Assembly (NCBI GenBank): GCA_012730105.1
Contig: JAAYBJ010000067.1
Location: 1-45,980, forward strand
Source of the DNA: Candidatus Hydrogenedentota bacterium
GTDB lineage: Bacteria > Hydrogenedentota > Hydrogenedentia > Hydrogenedentales > CAITNO01
Length of the DNA stretch: 45,980 nucleotides
Reading direction: 5' to 3'
Shown: positions 24,713-33,228 of the stretch, piece by piece
Layout: each line of letters begins with the position of its first letter
Numbering within the stretch: position 1 is the stretch's first letter
Notes under the pieces: generated by a model
The model's input: the letters and a program-made list of their open reading frames with translations, nothing else
Database searches by the model: none
What the model was told of the DNA's origin: nothing
Position numbers and translations under genes: made by a program

Positions 24713-27079
24713 ATGAGTAATTGCCTCGAACCCTGCGCCATCGTGAGGATCTGCAAGCGCCTCTCAACCTGTCGGGCGAAAAGTCCGTTCATTTTGATCG
24801 GGATCGTCATCTCGCACGCCCTATTTGCCGGGGCACAAGTGGCACGGCCCAATGAGGCCGGGGTGGCGGTAGTCGAGCGCGCTAATGAAACGCTGCAACC
24901 GGCGCAGGCGTTTGAAAATCTTGAAATGAAGGCTGGGGATTGGCAGGTGAAAAATGGCGCGTTGACGCAGGCGGACGCGGAGGCGCCGTATGCACGGGCT
25001 TTTATACGGGGGCCGCGCTGGTTGGACTGCGTTATCAAGGCGAAGGTGCGGGTGGATACTCTCGGCGCAACGGCGGCTTCGCCCGGGGTTCGGTTGATCG
25101 TCCGCGGCGATGAAACAACGGATACGTTCTACACCGTCGGCCTATGGGCGGGCAGCCGCGAGGTACGCATTGAAAAATCACGTGGACTGGCCTTCGAGCC
25201 CCTGAAGAGCGACCATTTGGGAAACCTGGCGGTCGCGCCGTTTCCGGTGGAACCGGGCAAAACCTATGAAATGACCGTGGTGACTGATCACGCGACAATC
25301 TACTGCTATATTGACGGCAACTTTGTGGTGCTGGGGCAAGAGCAGGATTTTACCACCCAGCCGGTGGGCCGGGTGGGTTTCTTCACCAACGCGGCGACCG
25401 GCGCGTTCAGTGACGTTTCCGTCAAGGGACTCTACGGCATCACGTCGTCGCCCGTCACGCCGTACGCGGGGAATCCAGTGAACCTGACAAACTATTCGCC
25501 TGCGGTAATCAAGGATGACAAGTTTCGGATGTGGGATTCGCTGCTGGGCCGGTATAACGAGTCGGTGGATGGCATCACCTGGACCTGGCCGGCGGGCAAG
25601 GAATCCGTCGTCAACCAGGACAACACGGGCGACTGGCCGACGGGCAACCAGTGCGGCGATCCCGACGTTCTCAAATGGGACGGCCACTACTGGATTACGT
25701 TCTGGTCCACCTGCAACCGCCGTAACGGAGCCTTTGATGGCATGGGCCTCAAGCGCTCGCCGGACGGCATCCACTGGACACCCGAACCGGCAAACCCGGT
25801 CTTTTACATGGGGCCGCTCGGGGACTGGGATGAGATAGTGGTAGGCGACCACGCCATGATCAGGGACGGGGACCGTTTCAAACTATGGCATGTCGGCATC
25901 ACGCGCGGGCAGCGGGGCTACCGGAATGAATTCGGCTACGCGGAGAGCAAAGACGGCATTCACTGGCGCAAGTGCCGCCTGAACCCGATTTTGACCCAGG
26001 GAAAACCAGGGACGTGGGACGGCGGCTGGATCTACGCAGCGGGCGTCGTGAAGATTGATGACGAGCCCTCCGGCACGCATGTGTATGCGGGCAAACCCGG
26101 CGCGAGCTATCACCTCTTTTACACGGGGCAACCCAGCAACAACGAAATCATCTGCGGCGTGAAACGCATCGGATATGCCTTTTCGCTCGACGGCGTCCAT
26201 TGGGTTAAATGGAACGACCCGAACACCGCCGAGCCGTTTCAAGACAGCGATCCGGTGGTGACCTGGTCGGCATATGGACAGAAAGGATTCACGGGCGTGG
26301 GCGCCGCCACGGCGATACTCCTTGGCGACGAAGTGCGCCTCTACTACTCAATGTATGAAGAGCGGCTGGACGTCGGGCGGCCACCCGAAGGGCCCGTCGG
26401 CACGGCGTTTGCCACAGTCAAGGTGGACGCCCTGCGACAACTCGTCGCGGATGCCAAGGCGAAGGACCTGCTCGAATGCGCAAGCCGCGAAGAGATGGAC
26501 GCCCTGCTCGATGACCCTTTGCCCCAGTCCATGTGGGACGATTTGCAGGGTCTCGTGCTGGCGGCGGTGCAGGCAAGGCAGTCCGGTGACGCGGATGGAG
26601 AGAAGTCTGCGCTGGCCAGGATCGCAGCCACCCGCGCCAAGTTTACCCAGGCCCTCGAACGTTATTATGCAGGCGCCTTTGCTCCACTGAAGAAGGTCGT
26701 GGACCGGTTGGAGGCTGGACTTCCCGTGACCGAGAACCTGCTCTGGAGTCTTCCGGCGGAAAACACGGGAAATAAGGAGCCACAGATTGAGTTTCCGAGT
26801 TTGAATATCGAGGCCGGGAATCATCCCGTTATGATCGAAATCGAGGCCAAGTGCGACCGTTTTGATGTCGCGAGAGTGGCATGGGCAACGGACGAGGGCG
26901 TTAAGGCCGGGCAGGAAATGGAGTTCATCGCCGGCTACCCCGGCGTGGAATTCCCAACGTACCGCGTCACGATTGACACCGGCGGTCACCCTATCACCGC
27001 ACTGCGACTCCAGTTCCCTGCTGGAGCCACTGTGGATCTGAAACAGGTCAGCATTCGCGGAATCAGCATGGATACATGA
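24713..27079 (+). CDS. Secreted multi-domain beta-propeller glycosidase-like protein
   Basis: A 788-residue protein, 32 bp after the beta-helix gene and probably in the same operon. A hydrophobic segment (FILIGIVISHALFAGAQ, about 26-42) acts as a signal peptide after an unusually long Cys-rich n-region. Residues 55-245 resemble a DUF1080/LamG-like beta-sandwich (LEMKAGDWQVKNGALTQ, CYIDGNFVVLGQEQDF). Residues 255-570 are a five-bladed propeller of the GH32/43/130-like class, with repeated SPDGIHW, SKDGIHW and SLDGVHW blades and GDPDVLKWDGHYWITFWS. Residues 590-680 are helical and the last 100 form a beta-sandwich. Substrate is unknown; acidic catalytic residues cannot be assigned with confidence. 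Confidence 0.8.
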   Translation: MSNCLEPCAIVRICKRLSTCRAKSPFILIGIVISHALFAGAQVARPNEAGVAVVERANETLQPAQAFENLEMKAGDWQVKNGALTQADAEAPYARAFIRGPRWLDCVIKAKVRVDTLGATAASPGVRLIVRGDETTDTFYTVGLWAGSREVRIEKSRGLAFEPLKSDHLGNLAVAPFPVEPGKTYEMTVVTDHATIYCYIDGNFVVLGQEQDFTTQPVGRVGFFTNAATGAFSDVSVKGLYGITSSPVTPYAGNPVNLTNYSPAVIKDDKFRMWDSLLGRYNESVDGITWTWPAGKESVVNQDNTGDWPTGNQCGDPDVLKWDGHYWITFWSTCNRRNGAFDGMGLKRSPDGIHWTPEPANPVFYMGPLGDWDEIVVGDHAMIRDGDRFKLWHVGITRGQRGYRNEFGYAESKDGIHWRKCRLNPILTQGKPGTWDGGWIYAAGVVKIDDEPSGTHVYAGKPGASYHLFYTGQPSNNEIICGVKRIGYAFSLDGVHWVKWNDPNTAEPFQDSDPVVTWSAYGQKGFTGVGAATAILLGDEVRLYYSMYEERLDVGRPPEGPVGTAFATVKVDALRQLVADAKAKDLLECASREEMDALLDDPLPQSMWDDLQGLVLAAVQARQSGDADGEKSALARIAATRAKFTQALERYYAGAFAPLKKVVDRLEAGLPVTENLLWSLPAENTGNKEPQIEFPSLNIEAGNHPVMIEIEAKCDRFDVARVAWATDEGVKAGQEMEFIAGYPGVEFPTYRVTIDTGGHPITALRLQFPAGATVDLKQVSIRGISMDT

Positions 27080-27102
27080 TTGGGTTGCCAGTTTGAGAAT
27101 CA

Positions 27103-27137
27103 AGGGACTTACGAGTCTTTCATGAGTCCTTTTTTAT
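27103..27137 (+). terminator. Rho-independent terminator of the three-gene glycosidase locus
   Basis: GGACT (27105-27109) pairs with AGTCC (27125-27129), with further pairing possible inside, followed by TTTTTTATT. It lies 25 bp after the last stop codon. Confidence 0.5.
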
Positions 27138-27185
27138 TTCAGGTGCGTTTTGCAGGACACCAAGTGTATACCAGTCAAATTCATC

Positions 27186-27443
27186 CTAAACACGCAAATC
27201 AGCAACGATAGTAATCGCTCTCGGCGGGCAGATATTCACGCACGCGCCGCAGCCATTACACCGGTTCGTGTCAATGCGGATGGAGGCAGTGTAGCTGTCC
27301 TTTGAAAAGGCATCAACCACAGCGCCGCGTTTGCATACGGCCGCGCAGATGCCGCACTCGATCTCCCGGGAAAGTAGACAGGCCTCCTGGTCAACCCGCA
27401 CCAAGCCTATCTCGCGCCCGTTCTTTTCTGCAACGGACAGTGA
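27186..27443 (-). pseudogene. Truncated duplicate of NapG-like ferredoxin C-terminus
   Basis: The reading frame here encodes 80-odd residues nearly identical (about 88%, by eye) to the C-terminal end of the NapH-NapG fusion at 29241-30404: both contain VDQEACLLSREIECGICA and CNGCGACVNICPPRAITI, two 4Fe-4S motifs. The similarity covers about 250 bp of DNA and stops abruptly; the upstream residues (to an ATG at 27494) have no resemblance. The membrane part and the other two clusters are missing, so this is a fragment left by duplication, not a functional gene. Confidence 0.82.
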
Positions 27444-27567
27444 AACGCTGCGTAAATTAAGGCATTTCGGTGCTGCAGGCAGGTGAAGCGACACTTAGAC
27501 GGGCTTAAACCGATAATCAGACGAAGATATACTTGAGATAATACTTTCTATTTATACGACATCGCCC

Positions 27568-27744
27568 ATGAAAACAAGCGCCCGATATCCTCGTCACCTC
27601 CGTTTGCGCATCTTGGACGCGCTGACAGAGTCGCTTGGGGTGTTGATCCACGGACCACGGCAGTGCGGAAAAAAGACATTAGCCCGGCTGGTGGGAGATG
27701 AAATTATGGTGTATTCTATCAACGGGTGGGAAAAGGCCGGATAA
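27568..27744 (+). pseudogene. Truncated AAA ATPase (DUF4143-associated type)
   Basis: A 58-residue frame reads RYPRHLRLRILDAL, then GVLIHGPRQCGKKTLARLV, a Walker A motif like the GPRQxGKTT of the widespread ATPases that carry a C-terminal DUF4143 domain. The frame stops at TAA 27742 just after the first strand-helix unit; the remaining 300 or more residues are absent. The Walker A has KK where T is expected (GKKT). A decayed remnant. Confidence 0.65.
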
Positions 27745-27894
27745 ACGACAAGCAAATGACCTTTATAGGCGGGGAAGCCTGCTCTAGCCGCATTCAATGC
27801 TGCAACGATTTCGTGTATGTAGTGTCATCGGTTATGCAGGAGCCCTAAGAATAATGAACGACGGCGCTTGACTTTTCCCACAAATCCCTGTCTG

Positions 27895-27933
27895 TTGACT
27901 GGTGGAAGAGAAAAGTGCATACTATATATGCAC
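27895..27933 (+). promoter_or_regulatory. phd-vapC promoter overlapped by a palindromic operator
   Basis: TTGACT (27895-27900), a 17-bp spacer and CATACT (27918-27923) make a good promoter. A perfect inverted repeat, GTGCATA-CTATA-TATGCAC (27915-27933), covers the -10. This is the arrangement expected for autorepression by the antitoxin, alone or with the toxin. AGGAGA follows at 27942. Confidence 0.7.
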
Positions 27934-27954
27934 ACAATGATAGGAGAACCGATT

Positions 27955-28200
27955 ATGAAAGCGACCATTTTGGACATGCGCCGCAATCCTAAAAGGATTC
28001 TTGATGCCATCAAGCGGAATGAGAGTGTTACCCTCACCAACCGCGGCAGCGCGGTTGCCCGCATTGAACCCATCCGCAAATTGGAACGCCCCAGCATGAA
28101 AGATCAGGAGGCCTTTGGCATGTGGGCGGACCGCGACGATATGGCCGACCCGGCCGCTTATGTCCGCGCCCTTAGGAAAGGGCGTTTCAATGCTCTTTGA
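27955..28200 (+). CDS. Phd/YefM-type antitoxin
   Basis: An 81-residue antitoxin. The N-terminal DNA-binding fold is visible (MKATILDMRRNPKRILDAIKRNESVTLTNRGSAVARIEPI), the signature of prevent-host-death proteins, and the C-terminal 40 residues are the charged toxin-wrapping tail. The start at 27955 has AGGAGA upstream at good spacing; the frame extends to 27868, but that part covers the promoter. It overlaps the toxin gene by 11 bp, and should bind the toxin and repress the operon through the palindrome at 27915-27933. Confidence 0.87.
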   Translation: MKATILDMRRNPKRILDAIKRNESVTLTNRGSAVARIEPIRKLERPSMKDQEAFGMWADRDDMADPAAYVRALRKGRFNAL

Positions 28201-28567
28201 TACGGATGTCATCATTTGGGCCTTGCGCGGAAATGTCCGGGCAGCTGCGGCCATTGACCGCGCGGACAGCCTGCAGATTTCCGTCGTGACTTATATGGAA
28301 CTGATTCATGGGGCTCGCAACAAGCGCGAACTGCAGGCAACCCAAAAGGCCCTCGCCAATCTGGATTTTCAGATACTGGCGTTGTCGGAGAATATCGGTC
28401 ACCGTGCCTCCATTTACCTGGAGGAATACGCCCTGAAGTCAAACATCGGCGTCCCCGACGCCTTGATTGCGGCCACTGCAGTTGAAAACGGGCAACGGCT
28501 CTGTACGGCCAATGCCAAGGATTACCGGGCCATCACGGAAATGCAACTGGAACGTTTCCGTCCATAA
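28190..28567 (+). CDS. vapC: VapC-type PIN-domain toxin
   Basis: A 125-residue PIN-domain ribonuclease toxin. The acidic catalytic residues are in place: LFDTDVIIWALRG (Asp4), SVVTYMELIHGARNK (Glu), GVPDALIAATA (Asp) and TANAKDYR (Asp). VapC enzymes cleave specific RNAs, often tRNA or rRNA, when released from antitoxin. The start at 28190 lies inside the antitoxin end; AGGAAAGGG lies upstream. Antitoxin type is Phd rather than the AbrB-like VapB, a common pairing. Confidence 0.88.
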   Translation: MLFDTDVIIWALRGNVRAAAAIDRADSLQISVVTYMELIHGARNKRELQATQKALANLDFQILALSENIGHRASIYLEEYALKSNIGVPDALIAATAVENGQRLCTANAKDYRAITEMQLERFRP

Positions 28568-28703
28568 TCCCCTACTCTTGCGCGGACCCACAATCAGACA
28601 TTGGATTAATCGGCTTCGCCGCGGATATTCTTTCCTGTGCGGAAGCAGGGCCAGGCCGGCGAGAACGACCGCGCTCCGAACACTTCCAGCCGCTGTATCC
28701 TTG

Positions 28704-29129
28704 TTATGTGCCTGTGCTCATGATGTATTCCAGGTGCCCTGTATGCGCGTCCGTCTGTTCTCGGATTACCTCAAACCCGTGGGCAAGATAAAACTGACAA
28801 CTCGCCCCGTTCTCTTTGTAGACGGACAACGTCAATGCCTCCCGCTGCGTTTTGGCGTGTGCCAGTAAGGCTTTGCCAACCCCCCGGCCCTGGTATTCGG
28901 GGGCGACAAAGAGTGCGGCCAGGGTGTTTCCAGACAGTGCGTAGAAACCGATGGCTCTTGCGTTTTGCATGTACACATGCGTTTCTGAAGCCGGAATATA
29001 GACCTTCCGCATATTTTTAACTTGTGATTCCCAAAAGGAGGGGGCTATGAAATCATGCGCCTTTATGGAGGCGGTGAGCCAGATATCAAGCACTGCGTCC
29101 ATGTCATTACCTGTGAATTTTCGTATCAT
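28704..29129 (-). CDS. GNAT-family N-acetyltransferase
   Basis: A 141-residue acetyltransferase. The acetyl-CoA-binding motif A is clear (AALFVAPEYQGRGVGKALLAHA), preceded by IGFYALSGNTL and followed by ALTLSVYKENGASCQFYLAHGFEVI; the close match to YjaB/PhnO-like small GNATs suggests acylation of a small amine. The ATG at 29129 has AGGGG upstream and is preferred over one at 29147. The substrate is not recognisable. It stands alone, convergent with vapC. Confidence 0.87.
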   Translation of the reverse strand: MIRKFTGNDMDAVLDIWLTASIKAHDFIAPSFWESQVKNMRKVYIPASETHVYMQNARAIGFYALSGNTLAALFVAPEYQGRGVGKALLAHAKTQREALTLSVYKENGASCQFYLAHGFEVIREQTDAHTGHLEYIMSTGT

Positions 29130-29240
29130 TCTGACCCCTGATTCCATTAGCGTTTTTTATATGGACCATGACCGCTGAAGGTTTGTACATAAGCATGCGG
29201 TCGAGGACGGCCGCGCTCCCAGACCACGCTCCCGGGAATC

Positions 29241-30404
29241 CTAGTCATGTGTATCGGCCATGATGGTAATCGCTCTCGGCGGGCAGATGTTCACGCAGGC
29301 GCCGCAACCATTGCAGCGGTCCGTGTCAATGCGGATTGACGCGGTGTAGCTGTCCTTTGAAAAGGCCTCGACTACGGCGCCGCGTTTGCATACGGCGGCG
29401 CAGATGCCGCACTCGATCTCCCGGGAAAGCAAGCAGGCCTCCTGGTCAACCCGCGCCAAGCCGATCTTACGTTCGTTCTTTTCGGCAACGGGCAGGCAGG
29501 CGATGGCGCCCGTGGGGCAGGCTTCGCCGCAACGGGCGCAGTCGTCGAGACAGTGGCCGGTCTTAAACCGCACCACGGGCAGCAGCAGACCGGTAAGGTC
29601 AGGTGGTGTCAGGTCGGGATGGAGGATGGTTTCCGGGCATGCGCGCACACAACTGCCGCAGCGGACGCACAAGGCGCGCATTGTGAGTTCGTCAGCAGCC
29701 CCGGGCGGACGCAGCAGGGACGGGGACTCCCCTGTCACCTGCAGATGGTTCACAAGCGTTGCCGTCGCGGCGCCGCCGCAGACGCCCAGGAAGATACGCC
29801 GGGGAACTTGTCCGGCATTCCCGGCCGGAACGGGCTTGCCAGACCATTTTCCCACAGCCAGATCCTTCAGGTCGACCGCCAGGTCCTGACAGGCGCCCAG
29901 CGGACACAGTCGCGCGCACCAGAGGCCGGGGAACAGAAGGCTAATCAACACAACGCCAGCAAAGCAGAGGCCGTAGGCCCAATAGGTCGCCGTGCCCACG
30001 GCGCCGATGAACAGCGCGAGAGGGTCCAGGAACAAGAAAAACGGCACTGCGGAAAAAGCGCCGCCGAGGGTAAACAAGGCCACGCCTTGACCCAAGCGGG
30101 GAAGTCGCAAATAGCCGCGCCAGGGTTGCGGACTTATTTTACCGCAAGTTTCGCTGACATACCCCACAGGGCAGAGAAAGCGGCAGAAGAAACGACGCAT
30201 CCAGACAATAAGAGCTGTCATGGGCAACACAGCCAACAGCGTGATCCCGACAGTTCGCGTAGTCAGCACCGAGGTCAGGCCCAGGAAGGGACTGAGTGCA
30301 GGCAAAAGGATGCCTAGCGCCCTCGGAAACGACCACAAGGCGATCAAGGGAAGGGCAACAAGCAGGGCTATTTTGATGACGGTGCTTTTTTTTGGGCGTT
30401 TCAT
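29241..30404 (-). CDS. NapH-NapG fusion: membrane 4Fe-4S quinol-oxidoreductase-type protein
   Basis: A 387-residue protein. The N-terminal 190 residues are NapH-like: about four membrane helices with two cysteine motifs, FCRFLCPVGYVSETC and CARLCPLGACQDL. The rest is NapG-like: an internal twin-arginine stretch (PRRIFLGVCGGAATATLV), the LRPPGA motif usual after a NapG leader, then four 4Fe-4S motifs: CVRCGSCVRACP, CLDDCARCGEACP, ECGICAAVC with an upstream Cys, and CNGCGACVNICP. NapG and NapH pass electrons from quinol to periplasmic partners. The fused protein overlaps (ATGA) a Tat-exported FAD oxidoreductase gene, so it likely takes electrons from, or gives them to, that enzyme. A C-terminal fragment is duplicated at 27186-27443. 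Confidence 0.85.
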   Translation of the reverse strand: MKRPKKSTVIKIALLVALPLIALWSFPRALGILLPALSPFLGLTSVLTTRTVGITLLAVLPMTALIVWMRRFFCRFLCPVGYVSETCGKISPQPWRGYLRLPRLGQGVALFTLGGAFSAVPFFLFLDPLALFIGAVGTATYWAYGLCFAGVVLISLLFPGLWCARLCPLGACQDLAVDLKDLAVGKWSGKPVPAGNAGQVPRRIFLGVCGGAATATLVNHLQVTGESPSLLRPPGAADELTMRALCVRCGSCVRACPETILHPDLTPPDLTGLLLPVVRFKTGHCLDDCARCGEACPTGAIACLPVAEKNERKIGLARVDQEACLLSREIECGICAAVCKRGAVVEAFSKDSYTASIRIDTDRCNGCGACVNICPPRAITIMADTHD

Positions 30405-31741
30405 CCCAGAAACGCCTTTTGCTGCCGCAGCATGTCCTGCAACACCGGCAAGCCCACGTTACGGGGCGCCACGTCGCTTGTGACCGCCAAGGCCGCCGCC
30501 GCGCCCGCCGCGTGACCGGTAAGCATGCAGGGCGCGATCAGTCGCGTATAGTTGAGCATGGTGTTGTCCGCCGCCACACAGCGGCCCGCAGCAAGCAGGT
30601 TGTCTATGCTTTTGGGCACCAGGACACCATAAGGAATGGAGCAGCCCCGTCCCGGAATAAAAGAATAATCGCCGCCGACACCAATCACATCGGGATATTG
30701 TTTTTCCTGTTTCCAGTCTTCCAGACGCAACTCTTCGGTTCCAGCGAGGGTACGTGATGCGCGTACGCCCAGTTGGGACGCCACGTCGAGGACAAACACC
30801 TGTTCGCCGCCAGCGCTTTCCTGTATCTCCTTCACTCGGCGCCAAATGGCCTCACGTCCGTCGAGTTCGCACTGGGTCAGGGTCTCGATATCCGTGCAAT
30901 CGCCCTGTGGCCCCTGCATGTTCACCCAGCGCACGTCGGGCACCGGGGTCACGGAACCGAGATTCAGCGTTTTTGCATCCACCGAGGACGGCACGTTGCC
31001 CAGGCGATGGACCAGGCCGATGCGGTGCACATGGGGCACGCTTTCCGCGCCGGCCGCGTCAAACACATCGCCGTCGCCCGTGGCGTCCACCACCTGTTTG
31101 GCTTTCACGGCGAGACAACCCGATTTGCTTTCAAAGAGCACGCCCCGTATCACGTTGCCATCCATGACGGCATTGGTCACCCAGCTGTTCAACAGGATGT
31201 CGACCCCGGCCTCTCGCAACATACCCGCCATTACATACTTGGTGACCTCCGGGTCCGTAGTCGCGTCCTGGGTGCTGTCCGCGCCGTAATTGACCGCGCC
31301 GTGACGTATGGCCGCAATACGCGCGAGCATCTCATCGCCGATGCCGTACACCATCTTCTGGTGTTTGCCTCCGGCGCGGACATGGGTGGAGAGCACGATC
31401 AGCACCAGGCCGGCCGTCCAGAGGCCGCCGAAACAACCGTAACGCTCGACCAGGGTTACGCGCACGCCGGCCCGCGCGGCGGCCAGAGCAGCCACCACGC
31501 CTGCCGTGCCGCCACCCACCACCAGCACATCCGTTTCCCGCAGCACCGGGATCTCCCGGCGCGGCTGAACCACCACGCCGTCCTCCAGGAAAGCGGGACC
31601 GCCACGAGAAATATTCTTCCCCGCTTCAATAATGCTGCTGCCTTCATGGATCGGGGCGCCCCAAACACTCCCGGCGCCCGACGCAGCAAGCGTTCCCCAG
31701 CCAATGGCCCTTAAGAAATCACGTCGGCTGTAAGGTTTCAT
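30401..31741 (-). CDS. Tat-exported FAD-dependent oxidoreductase
   Basis: A 446-residue FAD enzyme with a twin-arginine signal (YSRRDFLRAIGWGTLAASG, residues 3-21). The dinucleotide-binding motif is VLVVGGGTAGVVAALAAARAGV, followed by the CFGGLWTAG segment seen in the FAD_oxidored family; later motifs are VVDATGDGDVFDAAG and NLLAAGRCVAADNTMLN with the C-terminal ACMLTGHAAGAAAALAV. The substrate is unknown; exported members in glycan degraders may oxidise sugars. The start at 31741 has AGGAG upstream; a longer frame to 31870 would translate the 9-bp repeat array and is rejected. It forms an operon with the NapH-NapG fusion. Confidence 0.85.
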   Translation of the reverse strand: MKPYSRRDFLRAIGWGTLAASGAGSVWGAPIHEGSSIIEAGKNISRGGPAFLEDGVVVQPRREIPVLRETDVLVVGGGTAGVVAALAAARAGVRVTLVERYGCFGGLWTAGLVLIVLSTHVRAGGKHQKMVYGIGDEMLARIAAIRHGAVNYGADSTQDATTDPEVTKYVMAGMLREAGVDILLNSWVTNAVMDGNVIRGVLFESKSGCLAVKAKQVVDATGDGDVFDAAGAESVPHVHRIGLVHRLGNVPSSVDAKTLNLGSVTPVPDVRWVNMQGPQGDCTDIETLTQCELDGREAIWRRVKEIQESAGGEQVFVLDVASQLGVRASRTLAGTEELRLEDWKQEKQYPDVIGVGGDYSFIPGRGCSIPYGVLVPKSIDNLLAAGRCVAADNTMLNYTRLIAPCMLTGHAAGAAAALAVTSDVAPRNVGLPVLQDMLRQQKAFLG

Positions 31742-31833
31742 GCCTGTGTTCTCCTGGTTTAACCGGTTTTTATTTCCGGATTTTGAGCCCGCAACCCGGA
31801 TGGAAGACAAGACTTTATATTGTATTTTAGTGA

Positions 31834-31920
31834 TATGGGACGTATGGGACGTATGGGACGTATAAGACATATAGGACTTAAAAACATCACAATCCTATCC
31901 TACGCGTCCTACCGGTCCTA
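31834..31920. repeat. Opposed arrays of 9-bp periodic repeats
   Basis: Five 9-bp units (TATGGGACG three times, then TATAAGACA and TATAGGACT) run from 31834 to 31878. At 31893-31920 the motif TCCTA occurs four times with 5- and 9-bp periods, i.e. the same GGA-containing unit on the other strand. The arrays face each other in the gap upstream of the FAD oxidoreductase. Related CCTATACGA-CCTATATGA units occur at 41322-41339. Confidence 0.6.
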
Positions 31921-32103
31921 CACATAAATGGCTTGCACACTCCCAAACACCGCCTATACGACACAATTCAACTTCTTGTTTTTTATAGCGGCTATAAGCC
32001 GATAATTTACTAAAATTACCATACTGTCGCGCAGGATTCATAATAGGAAAAGAAGGAGGGAAACGGGCCTGACAAAAGGTCAGACTCGTTTCATACCATT
32101 CCG

Positions 32104-33228
32104 TCACCTGTTTTCTCGGTCGCGCTCGATCCGCCGGACTTCTTTCGCGATTTTCTTCCAGCGGTTTTTCTCGATAAGACGTGCGCTTTGATCCTGACGC
32201 AAGGACTGGTACTGGATTTCACGCTGCAGTTTTGCGTAACTCCTGAAGCGGTCCCGTTGCAGCGTTCCGTCTTCAAGGGCGGCCTGGACCGCGCATCCCG
32301 GCTCGCCTATATGGGTGCAGTCGGCAAAGCGGCATTGCGCAGCCAGCGCCTCCACATCGGCAAAGGCCGTGTCCAGCCCGTCATCGCCGGTCCAGACCTG
32401 GAGTTCCCGCATGCCCGGCGTGTCAATGATCATACCGCCGTCCGGCAGCCGAATCAGTTCCCGGCTGGTTGTTGTGTGCCTGCCGTGACTGTCGTCATCC
32501 CGCACCGCCCGCGTCGTCTGGCGTGCTTCACCGACAAGAGCGTTTACCAGCGAGGACTTGCCAACGCCCGACGAGCCGAGGAAAGCGCCCGTGGCACCGT
32601 AAGGCACCATGTCACACAATTCCTTCAGGCCCCGGCCCGTAACCGCGCTCAACGCAATTACCGGCGTACCGAAAGCGACGGCTTCGACTTCCAAAACGTA
32701 ACGGGCGATGTCGGCGCAGAGGTCGGCTTTGTTCAGAATTACTACCGGCCGCGCGCCGCTGTCCCACGCCACCATCAAATATCGCTCAATACGCCGGACA
32801 TTGAAATCGCCGTCAAGGCCGGCGACCAGAAAAGTGACGTCCACGTTTGCGGCCACGACCTGCTCTTCCGTCCGGTCTCCCGCGGCTTTGCGTGAAAAGC
32901 GGCTTCGCCTCGGAAGCACGGCATGTATGGTCGCCGTTGCTTCTTCCGGGCGCGAGACGATCGCGACCCAGTCGCCCACTGCGGGCCATTCCGCGTGGAC
33001 GGGATGCTCGTGGCGGAACCGGCCGGAGATCTCCGCACGGAGTTCGCCCGATTCCCCGGCCACATCATAGGCCTCGCGGTACTCACAGGTCACCCGGGCC
33101 GGCGTGAATCCCTGTTCAAGAAAGGGCACGAACTGCCGCGCCCATTGAAAATCCCAACCCAAGTTTTCCAGCGTCCCTTTGGGGACAACTGTGCCCTCGG
33201 TAATGTTCTCATCATGCATACTGGTCAT
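32104..33228 (-). CDS. rsgA: Small ribosomal subunit biogenesis GTPase RsgA
   Basis: A 374-residue circularly permuted GTPase. An OB-fold region (residues 50-110) precedes the permuted G domain: NKADL (G4) at about 170, SAVTGRG (G5), then GSSGVGKSSL (G1), RHTTTSREL with the G2 threonines, and DTPGMREL (G3). A C-terminal zinc-binding knuckle has C, H and C residues (QCRFADCTHIGEPGCAV). RsgA/YjeQ matures the 30S subunit. The start at 33228 has GGAG 7 bp upstream. It is monocistronic in this window. Length is slightly above the usual 300-350 residues because of both tails. Confidence 0.93.
   Translation of the reverse strand: MTSMHDENITEGTVVPKGTLENLGWDFQWARQFVPFLEQGFTPARVTCEYREAYDVAGESGELRAEISGRFRHEHPVHAEWPAVGDWVAIVSRPEEATATIHAVLPRRSRFSRKAAGDRTEEQVVAANVDVTFLVAGLDGDFNVRRIERYLMVAWDSGARPVVILNKADLCADIARYVLEVEAVAFGTPVIALSAVTGRGLKELCDMVPYGATGAFLGSSGVGKSSLVNALVGEARQTTRAVRDDDSHGRHTTTSRELIRLPDGGMIIDTPGMRELQVWTGDDGLDTAFADVEALAAQCRFADCTHIGEPGCAVQAALEDGTLQRDRFRSYAKLQREIQYQSLRQDQSARLIEKNRWKKIAKEVRRIERDRENR

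Noticed and set aside
31742-31870. N-terminal extension of the FAD oxidoreductase reading into the 9-bp repeats
   Set aside because: It would give a repetitive SHTSHTSH leader ahead of the Tat signal; the Tat motif and AGGAG fix the start at 31741.
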